A stretch of DNA of 64,000 nucleotides from Fragum whitleyi (GCA_948146395.1 OX411545.1:18410026-18474025), one strand, 5' to 3'. Shown: positions 49,101-57,299, counted from the first letter of the stretch. Notes: generated from the letters alone by a model not told the origin. Translations and numbers: made by a program.

Positions 49101-52100
49101 ATATTGAATGTATTATACATTTTGTTAATTTGTGAAATATGTCGGTAATTGTTATTTAAGCATTTTTACCACAGAGATCAAAGTCGGGTCAAATTAACCA
49201 GGCTATAACACAGAAACATATTTATTAGAATTTTCTAGAATTTTGTTTCTATGTTCACGTGCATGTACTTGAAAAGGGTTTATGAATAATGATATTTATT
49301 CAACCGCGGAATTTTTTAGCGAGGTAAATGTTTTGAATGTGTTTTAACGACCAATGTTTAGGAACATTGAATAAATATGAATAGATGTCATAACAAGAAT
49401 GGAGTTTTGTGTTACTCACAGAAATATCCATGTACTTTTTTAAAAAGGGCATTTTTGGGTCTGGTTCGCTCTTCAGACCTGAATCAACTTAAAATGATTA
49501 CAAGAGTATGACAAGAAAGAAAACTTGCATTTACAGCGAGGGAATCAACAAGTATTCAACTGTACCTCTATCCGATGTTTTTAAAGAAAAAGTTCACATC
49601 TGGACACAGACCTAAGGACGGACGTATGGACGCACGCACGACAGACACGGATCGATAACAATAAAATCACCACTGGATTTCGACCATCCGAGCTATTTTG
49701 GATTTTGGTAGGTTTTGGACAATAAGTATTTCATGCACAATATTTTACCCAATATAACAAATGATACGCGTACCCTCGAAACAACGCCTTGTATTATATA
49801 TTCCTATTAGTATCATTTCAATTCTCGACGTCCATATTTGACCATACCATTGTCAAATATAGCATCGACCTTGTTATAAATATATGGGACGAATAATGTT
49901 TTAAGGCATACATAGTAGATCTAACAATTTGTCGAAAAATAAACTGTTTGGGTATTCAGTCGTGTTTGTAAAACAAAGAGAGAAAAAACAAAGGAACAGA
50001 TGTGAAATGATATAGTATGTCAAAGCGTAGAAAAAATGTATGCTTGTCTACATTTTCTTCTGATCGTATAGATTGCAATACACAATCTGTATTAGAATTA
50101 CGTAATTTCGTGATGAAAGAAATTTAGATGACAGTAGTTTCTTACGTCATTATCACGTCAGCTGTCAATAACGTAAAAACAATACGCCGAGACGCGTTAT
50201 GTCATGTCACGTCACGTTTAGTAGGTTTTCATTATTGAAAATGACAGGTAACAACAGTATAATTAACCAGACCAAAAGAAATTCGCATTTACCCTTAAAA
50301 TCGTGCCAATGTCAATGAATGTACGAACCGTTCTCCAAAAAAAAAACCTGCTTGTTTAAGATAGACATTAAATTCAATTCTAAAAATAATGCAATATTTG
50401 CTATTCGTCAAACAAAAAAATGTGATTTTTCACAATAAGAAATACATGTTTTGACCTGTTTTTGTTTTCATTTTCCCCTCAAATCGATATTTCTATGCAC
50501 TGAAGGAAATAATTATGGAAAAAATGAGAAAAAAGAGAAATTGCCTGTTTCGCAGCAATATCTCGGTTATATTTCGACGGCTGGAGCAGCTAACATTGGA
50601 TTCCTGGTATTTCTCACACCAGAACTGCCATTACATTCTTTCATAGTCTCCGACTGCTATCTCACATATAGGTTTGCGATTATCAACCCATGAGAACAGC
50701 GTAATTTGAACAGGCATATCGGCGAAATATTACATGTATATTGGCCTATGTTTGTATAAATAAATATATAATACAACATTAATGTATAATTTTAGCAAAC
50801 ATTTATCTAGACATAATTATGGGTACAGGGTGTATATTTATACTCCATATTTGTCTATTAGTGAAAATCTATTCTATATTTTCTATAGAAAATTTGTGAT
50901 TTATATGTTAAGCTATACACTCGTCAAATCAATGAACGTTGGGTAAACTATTACGTGAACTAAATCTTATATTCTTGGTTACATGTCGAGATTTATGTCT
51001 CTTTCACGATCCGAAGCTGTATGATTCTCAGTCATCTGTTCCAAATTTCTATTAACCTTTTGCTGTTTAATCCCTGCTTTTTACGTGTCTGTGATTTTAT
51101 GATTAAGAAAACATTGTGAAAAAAGAAGAAATTGCTTCTGACAAGCAATTTCTTCTTTTACCACACTATTTTCTACCCTACTGAATGGTTATTTTTCAAA
51201 TTAAATCCAATTTAAATTTTTCGTCTGCAAAACCTTTGAATTTGGACAGGTCTAAAATTTTGTAAAACAGGAAAGGGTTAAGAGACCGTTTCATGTGCGG
51301 ATTCAGTTTATTACATAGAGGGTGGGATGGGGCCAAACAGAAAAATGTTATTTTCTTATAATATACCCACAGTAGGCAAGGCTGCAGTTACGAGTTTTTC
51401 TCCGCCCCACTAAACAAATGATATGAATTTTAGATTTTCCCGACATGATAACCATACAACCGCGCGTATCTTATTAAGCGACGATTGTCTTGTATCGGAA
51501 CCTTTGTAAAATCCCCTCCTCCCCCCCCCCCCTCCCCCTTGGATTCGCCACCGTCTAGGCATACGTGAGATTTATTAAGCCAGTAATTATGTATTAAGTT
51601 GCATTTATCAACCGGGTATTAAAATATATGTTATCTTAATCAATCGGATTTTTTCAAATTGACTGATTTTTGTGAAAAAAAAAAATCAAATGAAAACGTT
51701 GAAAATACAACAACCAGTACATCATTTAATAATAAAAACACTCGTTATGACTCGATCAACACATGACCCGTTTTGATGCTGAATTTTACGATTCGGTATG
51801 TAATCAAATCAACAATAGACCTATCCTAAAGGTCTCAAATTTTCACATGAATATAGGTTATTACATGACGAATATAGGTGGAGACATGTTTGTCCCTTCT
51901 TTGTTGAAACTGGGAAATTCAGCCCACATACATTAACAGTATTATTACGATTCTAATAAAATATTGGTCGTTGGCTATCTTTTGACGCACGTACCATTGA
52001 GTTCACTCTCCCTTATTGACTAAAACGCAAAAAAAGGCAAAATATGCGACGAGGCACGCGAAAATGGAACATCTGGGTAGTGCGTAAAGTGTCGACCTAC

Positions 52101-55100
52101 TCAGACTACGCGTACAGCGTAGACTGACTAGGTTCGAACTTTTCGCACTTTCCTAATTTTCTGAATCTGAAGAAAGATCAATCAACCTTTCTATAAAACG
52201 ATAATTGAAATGCGATTTCTAATTGGCCTGTCCTAAAATCAAACTCTTTTTCAAGCATTTATCTAACAGGGTTCTCTCGTTGTCCCTTTTCGAGTGAGGG
52301 GTCATATTTAAACGTCTAACGCACTTATGAAATAATATTGAAGTTCGACGGCGTGGGTTCAAACCCGGGCTGGCACACTAACAAACTAATTGTCTTTCAA
52401 ATGAGACGTTAAACCGAGGCCCCGTGAGATGGTGCTTTACACCGAGCACGTTAAAGAACCATGGCGGATCTCAGCAGTAGTTTCGTCATGTATCCTTGCA
52501 CTATCCCCCGTAACAACTAACCGTCTTCTGGGGGCGCCGCTCATATGGGCATGTGCTACGGTAGCGAAGATATAATAAAACGGAAATACACATACACATG
52601 AAATAATATAAAACACGCAAATAAATTGTTTCGAATTTAGCTGTACAAGATCAACTTCAATCGTCTTTGTTAATTCTCAAGAGAAATGGAGCCTGTTGGA
52701 ATTGGTATAACGAACATAAAAGGCTACCTTGACCTAAATTTTTAAGACGTTGACGCCCTGAAGTCCGGCAATGTATGTTTATTCTTTTCATATGAATAGA
52801 TGGATATTTCTTAAAATTGATTGTAAGTCAATGAAAATTAATCAAAAGCATTAAATTGGCTGAATTGCTTGCGAATAATTGTGAGAATACGTTAGCTAGT
52901 GAGTTTAGATTGTATTGTCGAAATTCAACAAACTTATCGCTTAGCATTTTTATTTAGCAATAGTTAAGTTGGCCGTTTCCGAAGAGATATAGGACAGTCA
53001 TTTTTGAGCTGTCTTTCAGACTGTCGTCAATGGATGGGCAATCAAGAAGTTGAAACTACAGCTTGTCTAAAACTTTGGTATTGACGAGTCGTCGCTCAAC
53101 CGACGATATCGTACGAATTTAAGGACATTTACTTTTTCATACACGTAACTCATTTGTTTCAACTTGCTGTAATTACGATAAAATATATCGATGACTCAGT
53201 GCAAAACAGTTGTAACTCCCTATAAACATATAGGGAGTTACAACCGTTTCGCGCTGAGCCATCGATATTAACATTACTTCTTTTTCGAAAGGATCAGAAT
53301 GAATTAGTCACACAAGTGTAATCCTTAATCACTTTTCCAATTGTTATTTCTTTCTTATTCGATTATCCTTAACACCCCCTTGTCAAATAATCTCTCACGA
53401 AAACATGACGGATTTGTGAAATCAAATGGCACGTTTGTTTGGAAAAATCGGATCATCTTTTGTAAAATGAAAGGACGGAGCGATATATTACTTCATTTGT
53501 CTGAATTATATTATTATCATTACGTAATCAGCTCGGGATCGCCAACCAGCATGTTGAACTTCATGTACACTCATGTCCACAGCCAATATCAAGCATAGAC
53601 CCATTACCAGACGACACATTTTCAGACTCGTCCAATTTCAAAGAAGTTGTAGACGACAATTTATTATTAATGAAAATTTAGAAATATTTTGCGTTTTATC
53701 AAGAAAACAATATGGAAAATGAAGAAATTGCTTGTTACAGGAAATTTCTTCATTTTCCACAAAATTATATACCTCGGGCGTTTTTCGTCACGGGCGTCAA
53801 AATGCTAATTGTGTGGAAATATGTTAGAATTTGAGATAACAGATAAAAAATTTTCGGTAATTTTATCAATTAAAAAATGACTATCGAGATACGATAATAT
53901 CCCTTTCTCTTTATCACCACACTGCTTTCTCGTTATCATGATGCTACACTGTTGTATCTCGTGTCAGAAATATGGCAGCATTGATTCCAAGTCTTTTTTG
54001 CAAGGCTGTTGTAAATACAAATTGCCATTTTAAAGTAGCAGACCCGGAATAGTTCCGCAACGTTTCGGAAGTAATGGACTTATACAGTGTTAACCGAGGT
54101 TTCCTAATGATTTTCATTAGGAAACCTCGGTCAACATTGTGAAAGATCACAAGTTTCGAAATTTTGCGGAACTTTTACCCGGTCCAGTACCTTAATATAA
54201 AAACTTTGCATCAACCGACACGACCTATCCTTCGGCAAAATTGTATTAAGGTCACGCAGATTTTTCTAATTTAAGAAAACCATTAATTCACATAACGGTA
54301 GAGTAAATATGACATAATAAATGTTTTAAATTGCCCGAGGAGGTGTCATTTAAACTGGAATGAACAACGAAATAGTTTTCTCTATTTATACCACATTTTT
54401 CACATCAACTTCCTTTCCCTGTCAAAAGAAGTGGCCGGCAAAGAAAATGCATTCCTAGAAAGCAAAGCGCCCTCGAGCGCTTTCAAGATGGGAGACTGAA
54501 TTGTCGTTTAAAAAAAACTGCAGTAAAGAAGTTTTGATTGCTAAGAAACTACATGTATATTCCAAAGATCCTCTGGAATGTCATACGGCTAAATGATCAT
54601 TTACGTCATGCATGCTGAGATAGTTTATTCTTATTCATTCTAGTTCAACTATTGAAACACAACCAAAAGGGCCAATAGATTTGTTTGTTTGAATGGGTTT
54701 TACGCCGCTTTCAACAATTTCGCAGTTATATCGCGGCGGTCGGAGCACCTAACAATGGATTCCTGGTATTTCTTTCGCCTGTACTACCATTACACCCTTT
54801 CCTAGCCTCCGACTGCTATCTCACATAGGTTTACGATTATCTACCCATTGGTGAGAGACAAACGTCGGAAAGGATATTTGCCGCCACCGGGGGTCGAACC
54901 CACGACTTCCAGATTGAAAGTCTTATGCCTAACCAACTGCGCTTTGGTGGCGGAAAGGGCCAATAGAAGCTAAACGCTTATGTCAACGACTTCTGCCCTG
55001 CATTTAGGATGAAAACGTTAGCGAAGCTTTTTTGAAAAGACACCTCGCTTTGCACGTATGTTCACGTCATCTCAAAGCGCTCGCGAAACGTTTTTACACC

Positions 55101-57023
55101 CTGAACACTGCAGGCCTCTAAAAACTTCATGGACTACATGACGAAAGCTTGAGATTAAAAAGTCGCTCTCGAACGGTCAATTCCAATTGAATGTTTTTAC
55201 GTCCCTGACAGACAGGCCACAAATCGGCAACCGAGACAAATGTGTCTCAAAGACACGCAAAAATCGTGTTTGACTCTGAAATCAGCCCTGCATTCAGAAT
55301 GACAAAACGCTGCAAACCTTTTTTTTTGCAAAATATACCCAGCTTTACACAAGCACTTGCTTGCAAAGCGGGGTAAAAATGCAAAAACGTTGATACGTTT
55401 GGTCAACCTAAACGCAGGACAGGCTGTCGGTCACGAACCTTAGACATATCTTTTTATCAGAATCTAAAGCAATTCAAACAAATGTATTTGGGTTGTTGAA
55501 TTAAACTGAGATTTTTTATTCAAAACACACACGGTTAAACCAACTTATTTTAAATAAAATTATTTTGTAGGTAGAAATTGCGTAAATGTTATAAAATAAA
55601 AAAAGAGAAAGGGTCAACTAAGACGAAAACCTTTCCAAATTTGTGTGCTTTAAAAAATGTGTGTAAGAAAATTCTATAATTAAGATTGAAAACCAACTTT
55701 GTAAATTATATATAGATTGCGAAATCTGAACTGTTAACATTTAAATGAATTAGGGCAGGGTTTTGACTAATCGGTAAACATTTGTAATTACAAATCGAAT
55801 TCAGTATTGTTTTAAATGAATTATGTTCATTTCGACATTTATCTAAACAACGAATTATTCTTTACTATTACACATATTTAACTAAATAGGGAACAAAATT
55901 TAACCTTCTCTATTGATATATTATTTGTTAATCGACTTTTACTTTTGTAGGTATGAACTTTGTTCATGATTTTTGATTAATTCAGATGTACAGATAATGG
56001 TCTAAAATCTTTATCTTTCAACAAAACTCTATGTTGTGAATATCCATTTCTTTACAAGACGATTCAAATACGTACCGACAACATCGGGTATGTTTGATTA
56101 TTGAAATACTTTGATCTAAAATCAAAACTAGTATATCGCCGAAGTCGATACTACTAATAAATAAAAACTTACTAATGGACTAATGGAGATCCCTAAATAT
56201 GATACACCGAAGTTATATGGCCTCTTGCAACTTACAATTACTATTTTCTATCCATGTTCCAAAAATATGAATTTCATTAGTATACGTTTGTATACCACCT
56301 TAATCCCTTGTAAAAGTAAAAGAAAAAAATCTAATTGAGACATAAACCCCGCTACTACAACTTATACCAGCTTAAGGTAAAATACTTTGGTCGCAAAACT
56401 AGATTAGAAACGATTTTTAGAGGGTATATTGTGTCCTCACCTTAGCCTCAGATCGGATCAGGAAGTAAAAAGATCGAAGATCGGTTCATCAAAATATGAA
56501 CCTGTGCATGGGGCATTTCCAACAATTTCAAATATTCGCCATAGCAAAGAATCTGGCCAGCCAAATGCACAGACTGGCCAGAGTCTTCACTTAGCACTTT
56601 TGATAGATTAATAAGGTATCAAAGTGTCTTTAGAAAGTCACCAATCTTCTGTTCTTATTGCATTATTTAACGTCAAGGCAACTTAATTTTGAACATTCAC
56701 GCACAGCCTCGAAATGTTGGAAATGTTACGCACAAGTTCATATGTTTTCTTAAAAAAATATGATATGAAATAATCAACTTACATTCCGTGTCGTTTGTCG
56801 GGTAACACTCCCTGAACAAGCCCCTGTTTCGGGTGTGGGTATAACGACCCATAACGAAGTTTGTCGTTGACTGTGAGCGTAGAGACGCCGACAGAGACGC
56901 TCTGTTGACGTCAAAATCCAACCAGAAATCCGTGGCAAACGAGACTGCCATAAGAACAAGGACGATCGGCCCAAGAATGGTCGCCGTGACCAGAGAACAA
57001 GTTCCGCAAGTACTCTTAGACAT
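27927..57023 (-). CDS. Gene C: claudin/PMP22-superfamily four-pass membrane protein, six exons, 318 aa
   Basis: Exons (minus strand) 57023-56783, 38863-38741, 34803-34666, 32562-32450, 29176-29039, 28130-27927 join in phase to 957 nt. All junctions are GT-AG. Helices: about 10-32, 126-150, 156-180, 219-243. The first outer loop has the superfamily signature W34 ... GLF (68-70) xxC73 ... C97, with the Cys pair probably disulphide-bonded; sequons NDT (77-79) and NAT (209-211) face outside. SYGYSYIIGW before helix 4 and TDFW after helix 1 resemble TMEM178, GSG1L and stargazin-type proteins more than tight-junction claudins. The cytosolic tail (252-318) is Tyr/Pro-rich, with EYLE three times (182, 252, 261). 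Start supported by in-frame TAA 18 nt upstream and G at -3. Role by family: membrane scaffold or channel/receptor auxiliary subunit; the exact member is uncertain. Confidence 0.88.
28158..28480 (+). mobile_element. Two-palindrome MITE, copy in gene C intron 5
   Basis: Palindrome A centre is gattgtcgaggctctgtc...gagacaatta; palindrome B is ccatgtgatatcc...ggatgttatcacacgg. Same order and strand as 60235-60540. The left arm is more worn than the right. Confidence 0.75.
29039..29176 (-). CDS. Gene C exon 5
   Basis: Acceptor catgtatgtttcag, donor AAG|gtgggtg; 138 nt, phase 0 both ends. Encodes ELQNATDRSYGYSYIIGW and helix 4 (residues 206-251) with the sequon NAT. Confidence 0.88.
29196..29267 (+). 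mobile_element. Half copy of the two-palindrome MITE
   Basis: taatacgtacttagtgtttt...gaggttgggaaaattgatca then gtcgagg; cut where the next MITE (29268-29508) begins, so the latter inserted into or replaced the right half. Confidence 0.65.
29268..29508. mobile_element. MITE, family gggcctgttttactaaac, copy 1
   Basis: Ends ggttttactaaacatcttac and (inverted) ccagggcctattttactaaa. The centre is a hairpin, ctcattggaatggtc...gacgattctaatgag. Copies at 32040-32281 and 41691-41931 share ends and centre. In gene C intron 4. Confidence 0.8.
29917..30567 (+). repeat. Exact tandem duplication, 327-bp period
   Basis: 29917-30240 recurs at 30244-30567 with no difference that I can see; three bases (ttt) separate them. 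Each unit starts aacactatatcgaggcaaag and includes a hairpin (gcctcgacaattatcaattc) related to the two-palindrome MITE. Perfect identity means a very recent duplication, or an assembly artefact. Confidence 0.9.
30805..31165 (+). mobile_element. Hairpin element related to 24480-25190
   Basis: gaagtgaaataacaccgttg, acacgagtgttataacatta, then gctgacgtcatttccaaaat and a terminal hairpin cgtcatctgtaacagatg...cagatgactcg. The hairpin ends of the two copies align; middle parts do not. Confidence 0.6.
32040..32281. mobile_element. MITE, family gggcctgttttactaaac, copy 2
   Basis: Left gggctcgttttactaaactt, right (inverted) ccagggcctgttttactaaa, about 240 bp. In gene C intron 4, ~170 bp after exon 4 end. 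Confidence 0.85.
32450..32562 (-). CDS. Gene C exon 4
   Basis: Acceptor ttcttcatttcag, donor CAG|gttagta; 113 nt, phase 1 in, phase 0 out. Encodes residues 168-205: end of helix 3 (AFSTAASIAFFHGAEYLE) and the second outer loop (DPYQGLFYLNWPQ). Confidence 0.87.
32843..32884. repeat. Short hairpin
   Basis: aattatttctattt and aaatagaaataatt, perfect 14-bp arms around ccagtgatgcac. In gene C intron 3. Confidence 0.7.
33028..33195. mobile_element. Foldback MITE, family gcaaagcggggtata
   Basis: Arms: tgacaaaacggtgcaaactg...tataccccgctttgc against gcaaagcggggtataatttg...gcacccttttgtca; loop ctgcaaatgcacgt. Outer arms ctgcgttcagg/ctcaacgcag complete it. Worn relatives at 26350-26510, 39720-39960 and 55280-55430. 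Confidence 0.75.
33490..34130. repeat. Degenerate tandem repeats, ~130-150 bp period
   Basis: ttccagtggaattgggctga, ttacagtgaaatttggttga, ttccagtgaaatttggttgt and ttcctgttaagtttggttaa recur at about 33582, 33742, 33870 and 34026. Each is followed by atc(c/t)...gagaaaa-type words. Old array inside gene C intron 3. Confidence 0.65.
34666..34803 (-). CDS. Gene C exon 3
   Basis: Acceptor tatatttcag, donor G|gtaagttg; 138 nt, phase 1 in and out. Encodes helix 2 (CWLAFFILALVVFLTAYIFG), the short CCWRQSR inner turn and the start of helix 3. Confidence 0.9.
34830..35105 (+). mobile_element. Foldback MITE, family ggtgaataatcaaaacatcg, copy 2
   Basis: Central hairpin: ggtgaataatcaaaacattg and actacagct, mirrored by agctgtagttacgatttgtt and gatcattcatc. 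Right flank tacgcacttgcgtattttgt. In gene C intron 2, 26 bp upstream of exon 3 on the transcribed strand. Confidence 0.8.
35487..35560. mobile_element. Small foldback MITE cgatggctcagcgcgaaac, copy 2
   Basis: aatcagcgcgaaacagttgt/acaactgtttcgcactgagc arms with a catttgttta-type loop. It ends 24 bp before the large foldback element. Confidence 0.75.
35584..38712. mobile_element. Large foldback transposon-like element, two opposed 338-bp arrays
   Basis: The left arm (35584-37457) holds six direct units; tcaaatttattgatatataa starts at 35681, 36018, 36354, 36694, 37031 and 37375, period 336-344. After a 92-bp loop the right arm (37550-38712) carries the same units inverted, period 329-339. Each unit has a ~250-bp conserved part (e.g. 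gttccggataaatcacgtta, ccgaaaattgcccgcaacat) and runs of the octamer cctagcag with the joiner agtgaagttggcag. Both ends have gtgaagttggcag pointing inward and a perfect 9-bp direct repeat TTCAAAGAA flanks the whole (35575-35583, 38713-38721). Long inverted ends made of tandem repeats plus a 9-bp duplication match the FB class of Drosophila and TU elements of sea urchin (known). No open frame of note. It lies 19 bases into gene C intron 2. Confidence 0.85.
37458..37549. other. Central loop of the large foldback element
   Basis: Unique 92-bp AT-rich segment between the opposed arms, starting tttgtttctcaacttaatta. The left arm breaks after gaatgtaga and the right arm starts at ttttcggtttg, so the two arms are cut at different points of the unit. 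Confidence 0.75.
38741..38863 (-). CDS. Gene C exon 2
   Basis: Acceptor cttatttcag, donor ATAC|gtaagta; 123 nt, phase 1 in and out. Encodes FLENRGPNDEEIIDKHCFWV and DEVGNVDWSSEYLSRI, the acidic second half of the first outer loop with the second signature Cys (C97). Confidence 0.88.
39057..39345 (+). mobile_element. Hairpin MITE, second copy of the 2225-2522 family
   Basis: tgcaatgaagcctgtattga, cctgtctgataacat/tgatatcaggcag, and the palindromic end ttatctggtctcggctgcga...cctcgaccagagagcattaa. In gene C intron 1. Confidence 0.75.
39720..39975. repeat. Composite of SINE-2 tail and gcaaagcggggta family
   Basis: tatttccgtttatttatcgt resembles the tail of the 52330 SINE. From about 39830 ccctgcgtttagggagacaa...gcacc gttttatcatcccgaatgca recalls the 33028 foldback. 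Confidence 0.45.
39976..41690. other. Gene C intron 1 stretch without named repeats
   Basis: A short palindrome at about 40783-40820 (gtaatataagattt/aagtcttatattata). Otherwise nothing I can support; frames at 40248-40509 are mutual shadows. Confidence 0.4.
41691..41931. mobile_element. MITE, family gggcctgttttactaaac, copy 3
   Basis: Left gagcccgttttattaaactt, right (inverted) cgggcctgttttactaaaca; centre catcggaatcgtc...gacgattccaatgag. Confidence 0.85.
42297..42503 (+). mobile_element. MITE, family gcctgtgcgtga, most complete copy
   Basis: Ends are inverted: atgagcctgcgcgtgacgtt + tccaataattt and, read inverted, catttgagcctatgcgtgac + atttccatcaattt. Interior as in 15449-15660. Directly after it, at 42504-42539, is a perfect 13-bp hairpin (gtcaattttgtct/agacaaaattgac). 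Confidence 0.8.
42653..42770 (-). mobile_element. SINE fragment, 3' part
   Basis: ggggtttaacgctactttca, ataccgcggaggctggtgta and accagtacaaccac match the SINE body inverted; head missing. Confidence 0.75.
43225..44216. mobile_element. pogo/Tigger-like non-autonomous element, 992 bp
   Basis: Left end CAGTCAAATATCTTTACGTC, right end (inverted) CAGTGGAATATCTATATGTC, both flanked by TA (43223-24, 44217-18). Both ends continue into gaa-(t/c)t-rich words with several extra copies of acgtcgaa near each side. No DDE transposase frame found; short frames at 43030-43856 have no recognisable domain. Assignment from termini and TA target only. Confidence 0.65.
44280..44425. mobile_element. TTAA-flanked foldback MITE, copy 2
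   Basis: TTAA at 44276 and 44426. Ends ggtgggggacccataatagt and (inverted) tgtagtggacccgtaatagt; centre gaggtttcctaatg/cattaggaaacctc is perfect. Confidence 0.85.
45235..45495 (+). mobile_element. Foldback MITE, family ggtgaataatcaaaacatcg, copy 3
   Basis: Best-preserved hairpin: aaccaaaacatcgtaactac + agcttt, mirrored by aaagctgtagtttcgatgtt + ttgg. Left atctatacgcactaagaagg, right tacgcacttgcgtaaattgc. Confidence 0.85.
45500..46565. other. Gene C intron 1 stretch, nothing supported
   Basis: No exon, RNA gene or repeat recognised. Confidence 0.35.
46572..46832 (+). mobile_element. Worn copy of the cagtggcggatccag element
   Basis: cagtggcagatccaagggtc at the left, and gaattagtcccattgta...gggatactatgactaatt matching the interior of 58624-58941. 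The interior order is rearranged. Confidence 0.6.
47314..47593 (-). mobile_element. SINE, full length, head type A, 13-bp target duplication
   Basis: Complete copy: head gccgccaccatagcgcagtt with B box gggttcgatcc, full body, tail caatcaatcaatcaa. A perfect direct repeat ACCAAAGAAAGGA flanks it (47301-47313, 47594-47606), the mark of target-primed insertion by a LINE. In gene C intron 1, same strand as the gene. Confidence 0.95.
48574..48854 (+). mobile_element. SINE, full length, head type B
   Basis: Head gccgccgtcatagcacagtt, anticodon-arm region ggactgtcaatctggaggt, B box aggttcgatcc; body ctttccgactatttgtctct ... gaaataccaggaa; tail aattcaaacaaacaaac. The head differs from type A copies between the A and B boxes. 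No clear target duplication. Confidence 0.9.
48860..50545. other. Gene C intron 1 stretch without named repeats
   Basis: AT-rich; a few simple hairpins only. No exon supported. Confidence 0.35.
50551..50694 (-). mobile_element. SINE fragment
   Basis: cagcaatatctcggttatat, ggattcctggtatttctcac and ccgactgctatctcacatat match the SINE body inverted; both ends missing. The 80-codon frame across it is a shadow. Confidence 0.8.
51112..51166. repeat. Hairpin gaagaaattgctt/aagcaatttcttc
   Basis: Arms of about 20 bp around ctgac. A related hairpin with atgaagaaattgcttgt/aggaaatttcttcat lies at 53711-53762. Confidence 0.65.
51513..51540. repeat. C-rich tract
   Basis: cccctcctccccccccccccct-like run; simple sequence. 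Confidence 0.8.
52078..52315 (+). mobile_element. Right part of the gacccgtcaca MITE
   Basis: gcgtaaagtgtcgacctact, aacttttcgcactttcctaa, ttggcctgtcctaaaatcaa and cccttttcgagtgaggggtc match 59822-60045. The left terminal repeat is absent. Confidence 0.75.
52340..52590 (+). mobile_element. Second SINE family (gacgttaaaccgagg core)
   Basis: A B-box-like gtgggttcaaacccg at 52352 is followed by gagacgttaaaccgaggccc, cgagcacgttaaagaaccat and cgctcatatgggcatgtgct, ending at taataaaacggaaata. The gttaaaccgagg...cacgttaaagaacc core is a pattern I know from SINEs of marine invertebrates. The A box is not recognisable. Fragments at 22545-22630 and 39720. Confidence 0.75.
53181..53279. mobile_element. 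Small foldback MITE cgatggctcagcgcgaaac, copy 3
   Basis: Longest arms of the three: atatcgatgactcagtgcaa + aacagttgtaactccctata, mirrored by tatagggagttacaaccgtt + tcgcgctgagccatcgatat around aaca. About 40 bp per arm with four mismatches. Confidence 0.85.
54034..54191. mobile_element. TTAA-flanked foldback MITE, copy 3
   Basis: TTAA at 54030 and 54192. Ends agtagcagacccggaatagt and (inverted) ggtactggaccgggtaaaag; centre accgaggtttcctaatg/cattaggaaacctcggt. Confidence 0.85.
54680..54953 (-). mobile_element. SINE, full length, head type A, 14-bp target duplication
   Basis: Head (inverted) ccgccaccaaagcgcagttg, body and caaacaaa tail complete. Perfect direct repeat AAAGGGCCAATAGA at 54666-54679 and 54954-54967. 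In gene C intron 1. Confidence 0.95.
55000..55435. repeat. gcaaagcggggta foldback family, two worn copies
   Basis: 55000-55115 has ctgcatttaggatgaaaacg, cctcgctttgcacgtatgtt and ctgaacactgcagg. 55280-55430 has ccctgcattcagaatgacaa, gcttgcaaagcggggtaaaa and cctaaacgcaggac. Both resemble 33028-33195. Confidence 0.65.
55440..56490. other. Gene C intron 1 stretch, nothing supported
   Basis: AT-rich, no exon or named repeat. Confidence 0.35.
56492..56745. mobile_element. MITE, family gcctgtgcgtga, copy near gene C exon 1
   Basis: aaatatgaacctgtgcatgg + ggcatttccaaca at left, and inverted acatatgaacttgtgcgtaa + catttccaaca at right; interior agaatctggccagccaaatg. It ends ~37 bases inside intron 1 from the exon 1 donor. 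Confidence 0.8.
56783..57023 (-). CDS. Gene C exon 1
   Basis: ATG to donor GAAT|gtaagttg, 241 nt, phase 1 out. Encodes residues 1-80: MSKSTCGTCSLVTATILGPI, the rest of helix 1, TDFWLDFDVNR, and the signature RNRGLFREC. In-frame TAA 18 nt upstream, no signal peptide apart from helix 1. Confidence 0.9.
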
Positions 57024-57253
57024 GTCTAAAGTACGATTTTAAAACTCCTACGATCAATTGATTTATCACAAATCGTCCTAGAAGAGATACACAGTCCGTA
57101 TTTCCCACGATCCTCAACAGATGGCCCCTTCCCTCGGCCCTAATACACCCGAAAACAAGGTCCTGTCCGAAAATCACCGAAAGCTGTCAAGACGTTCCGT
57201 CTATCTGTCACACTACAATACACGATATTGGGGCGTTTCTACCGGTCGCACCT

Positions 57254-57270
57254 GTATAAATATAGGTCGT
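57254..57270 (-). promoter_or_regulatory. Possible TATA-like element of gene C
   Basis: Minus strand reads ctatatttatacagg about 235 bases before the start codon, in a locally less AT-rich, unrepeated stretch. Weak: TATATTTATA is not canonical and nothing else marks the promoter. Confidence 0.25.
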
Positions 57271-57299
57271 GATTTTTAAACTGAGAGTCTTTAAATTCC

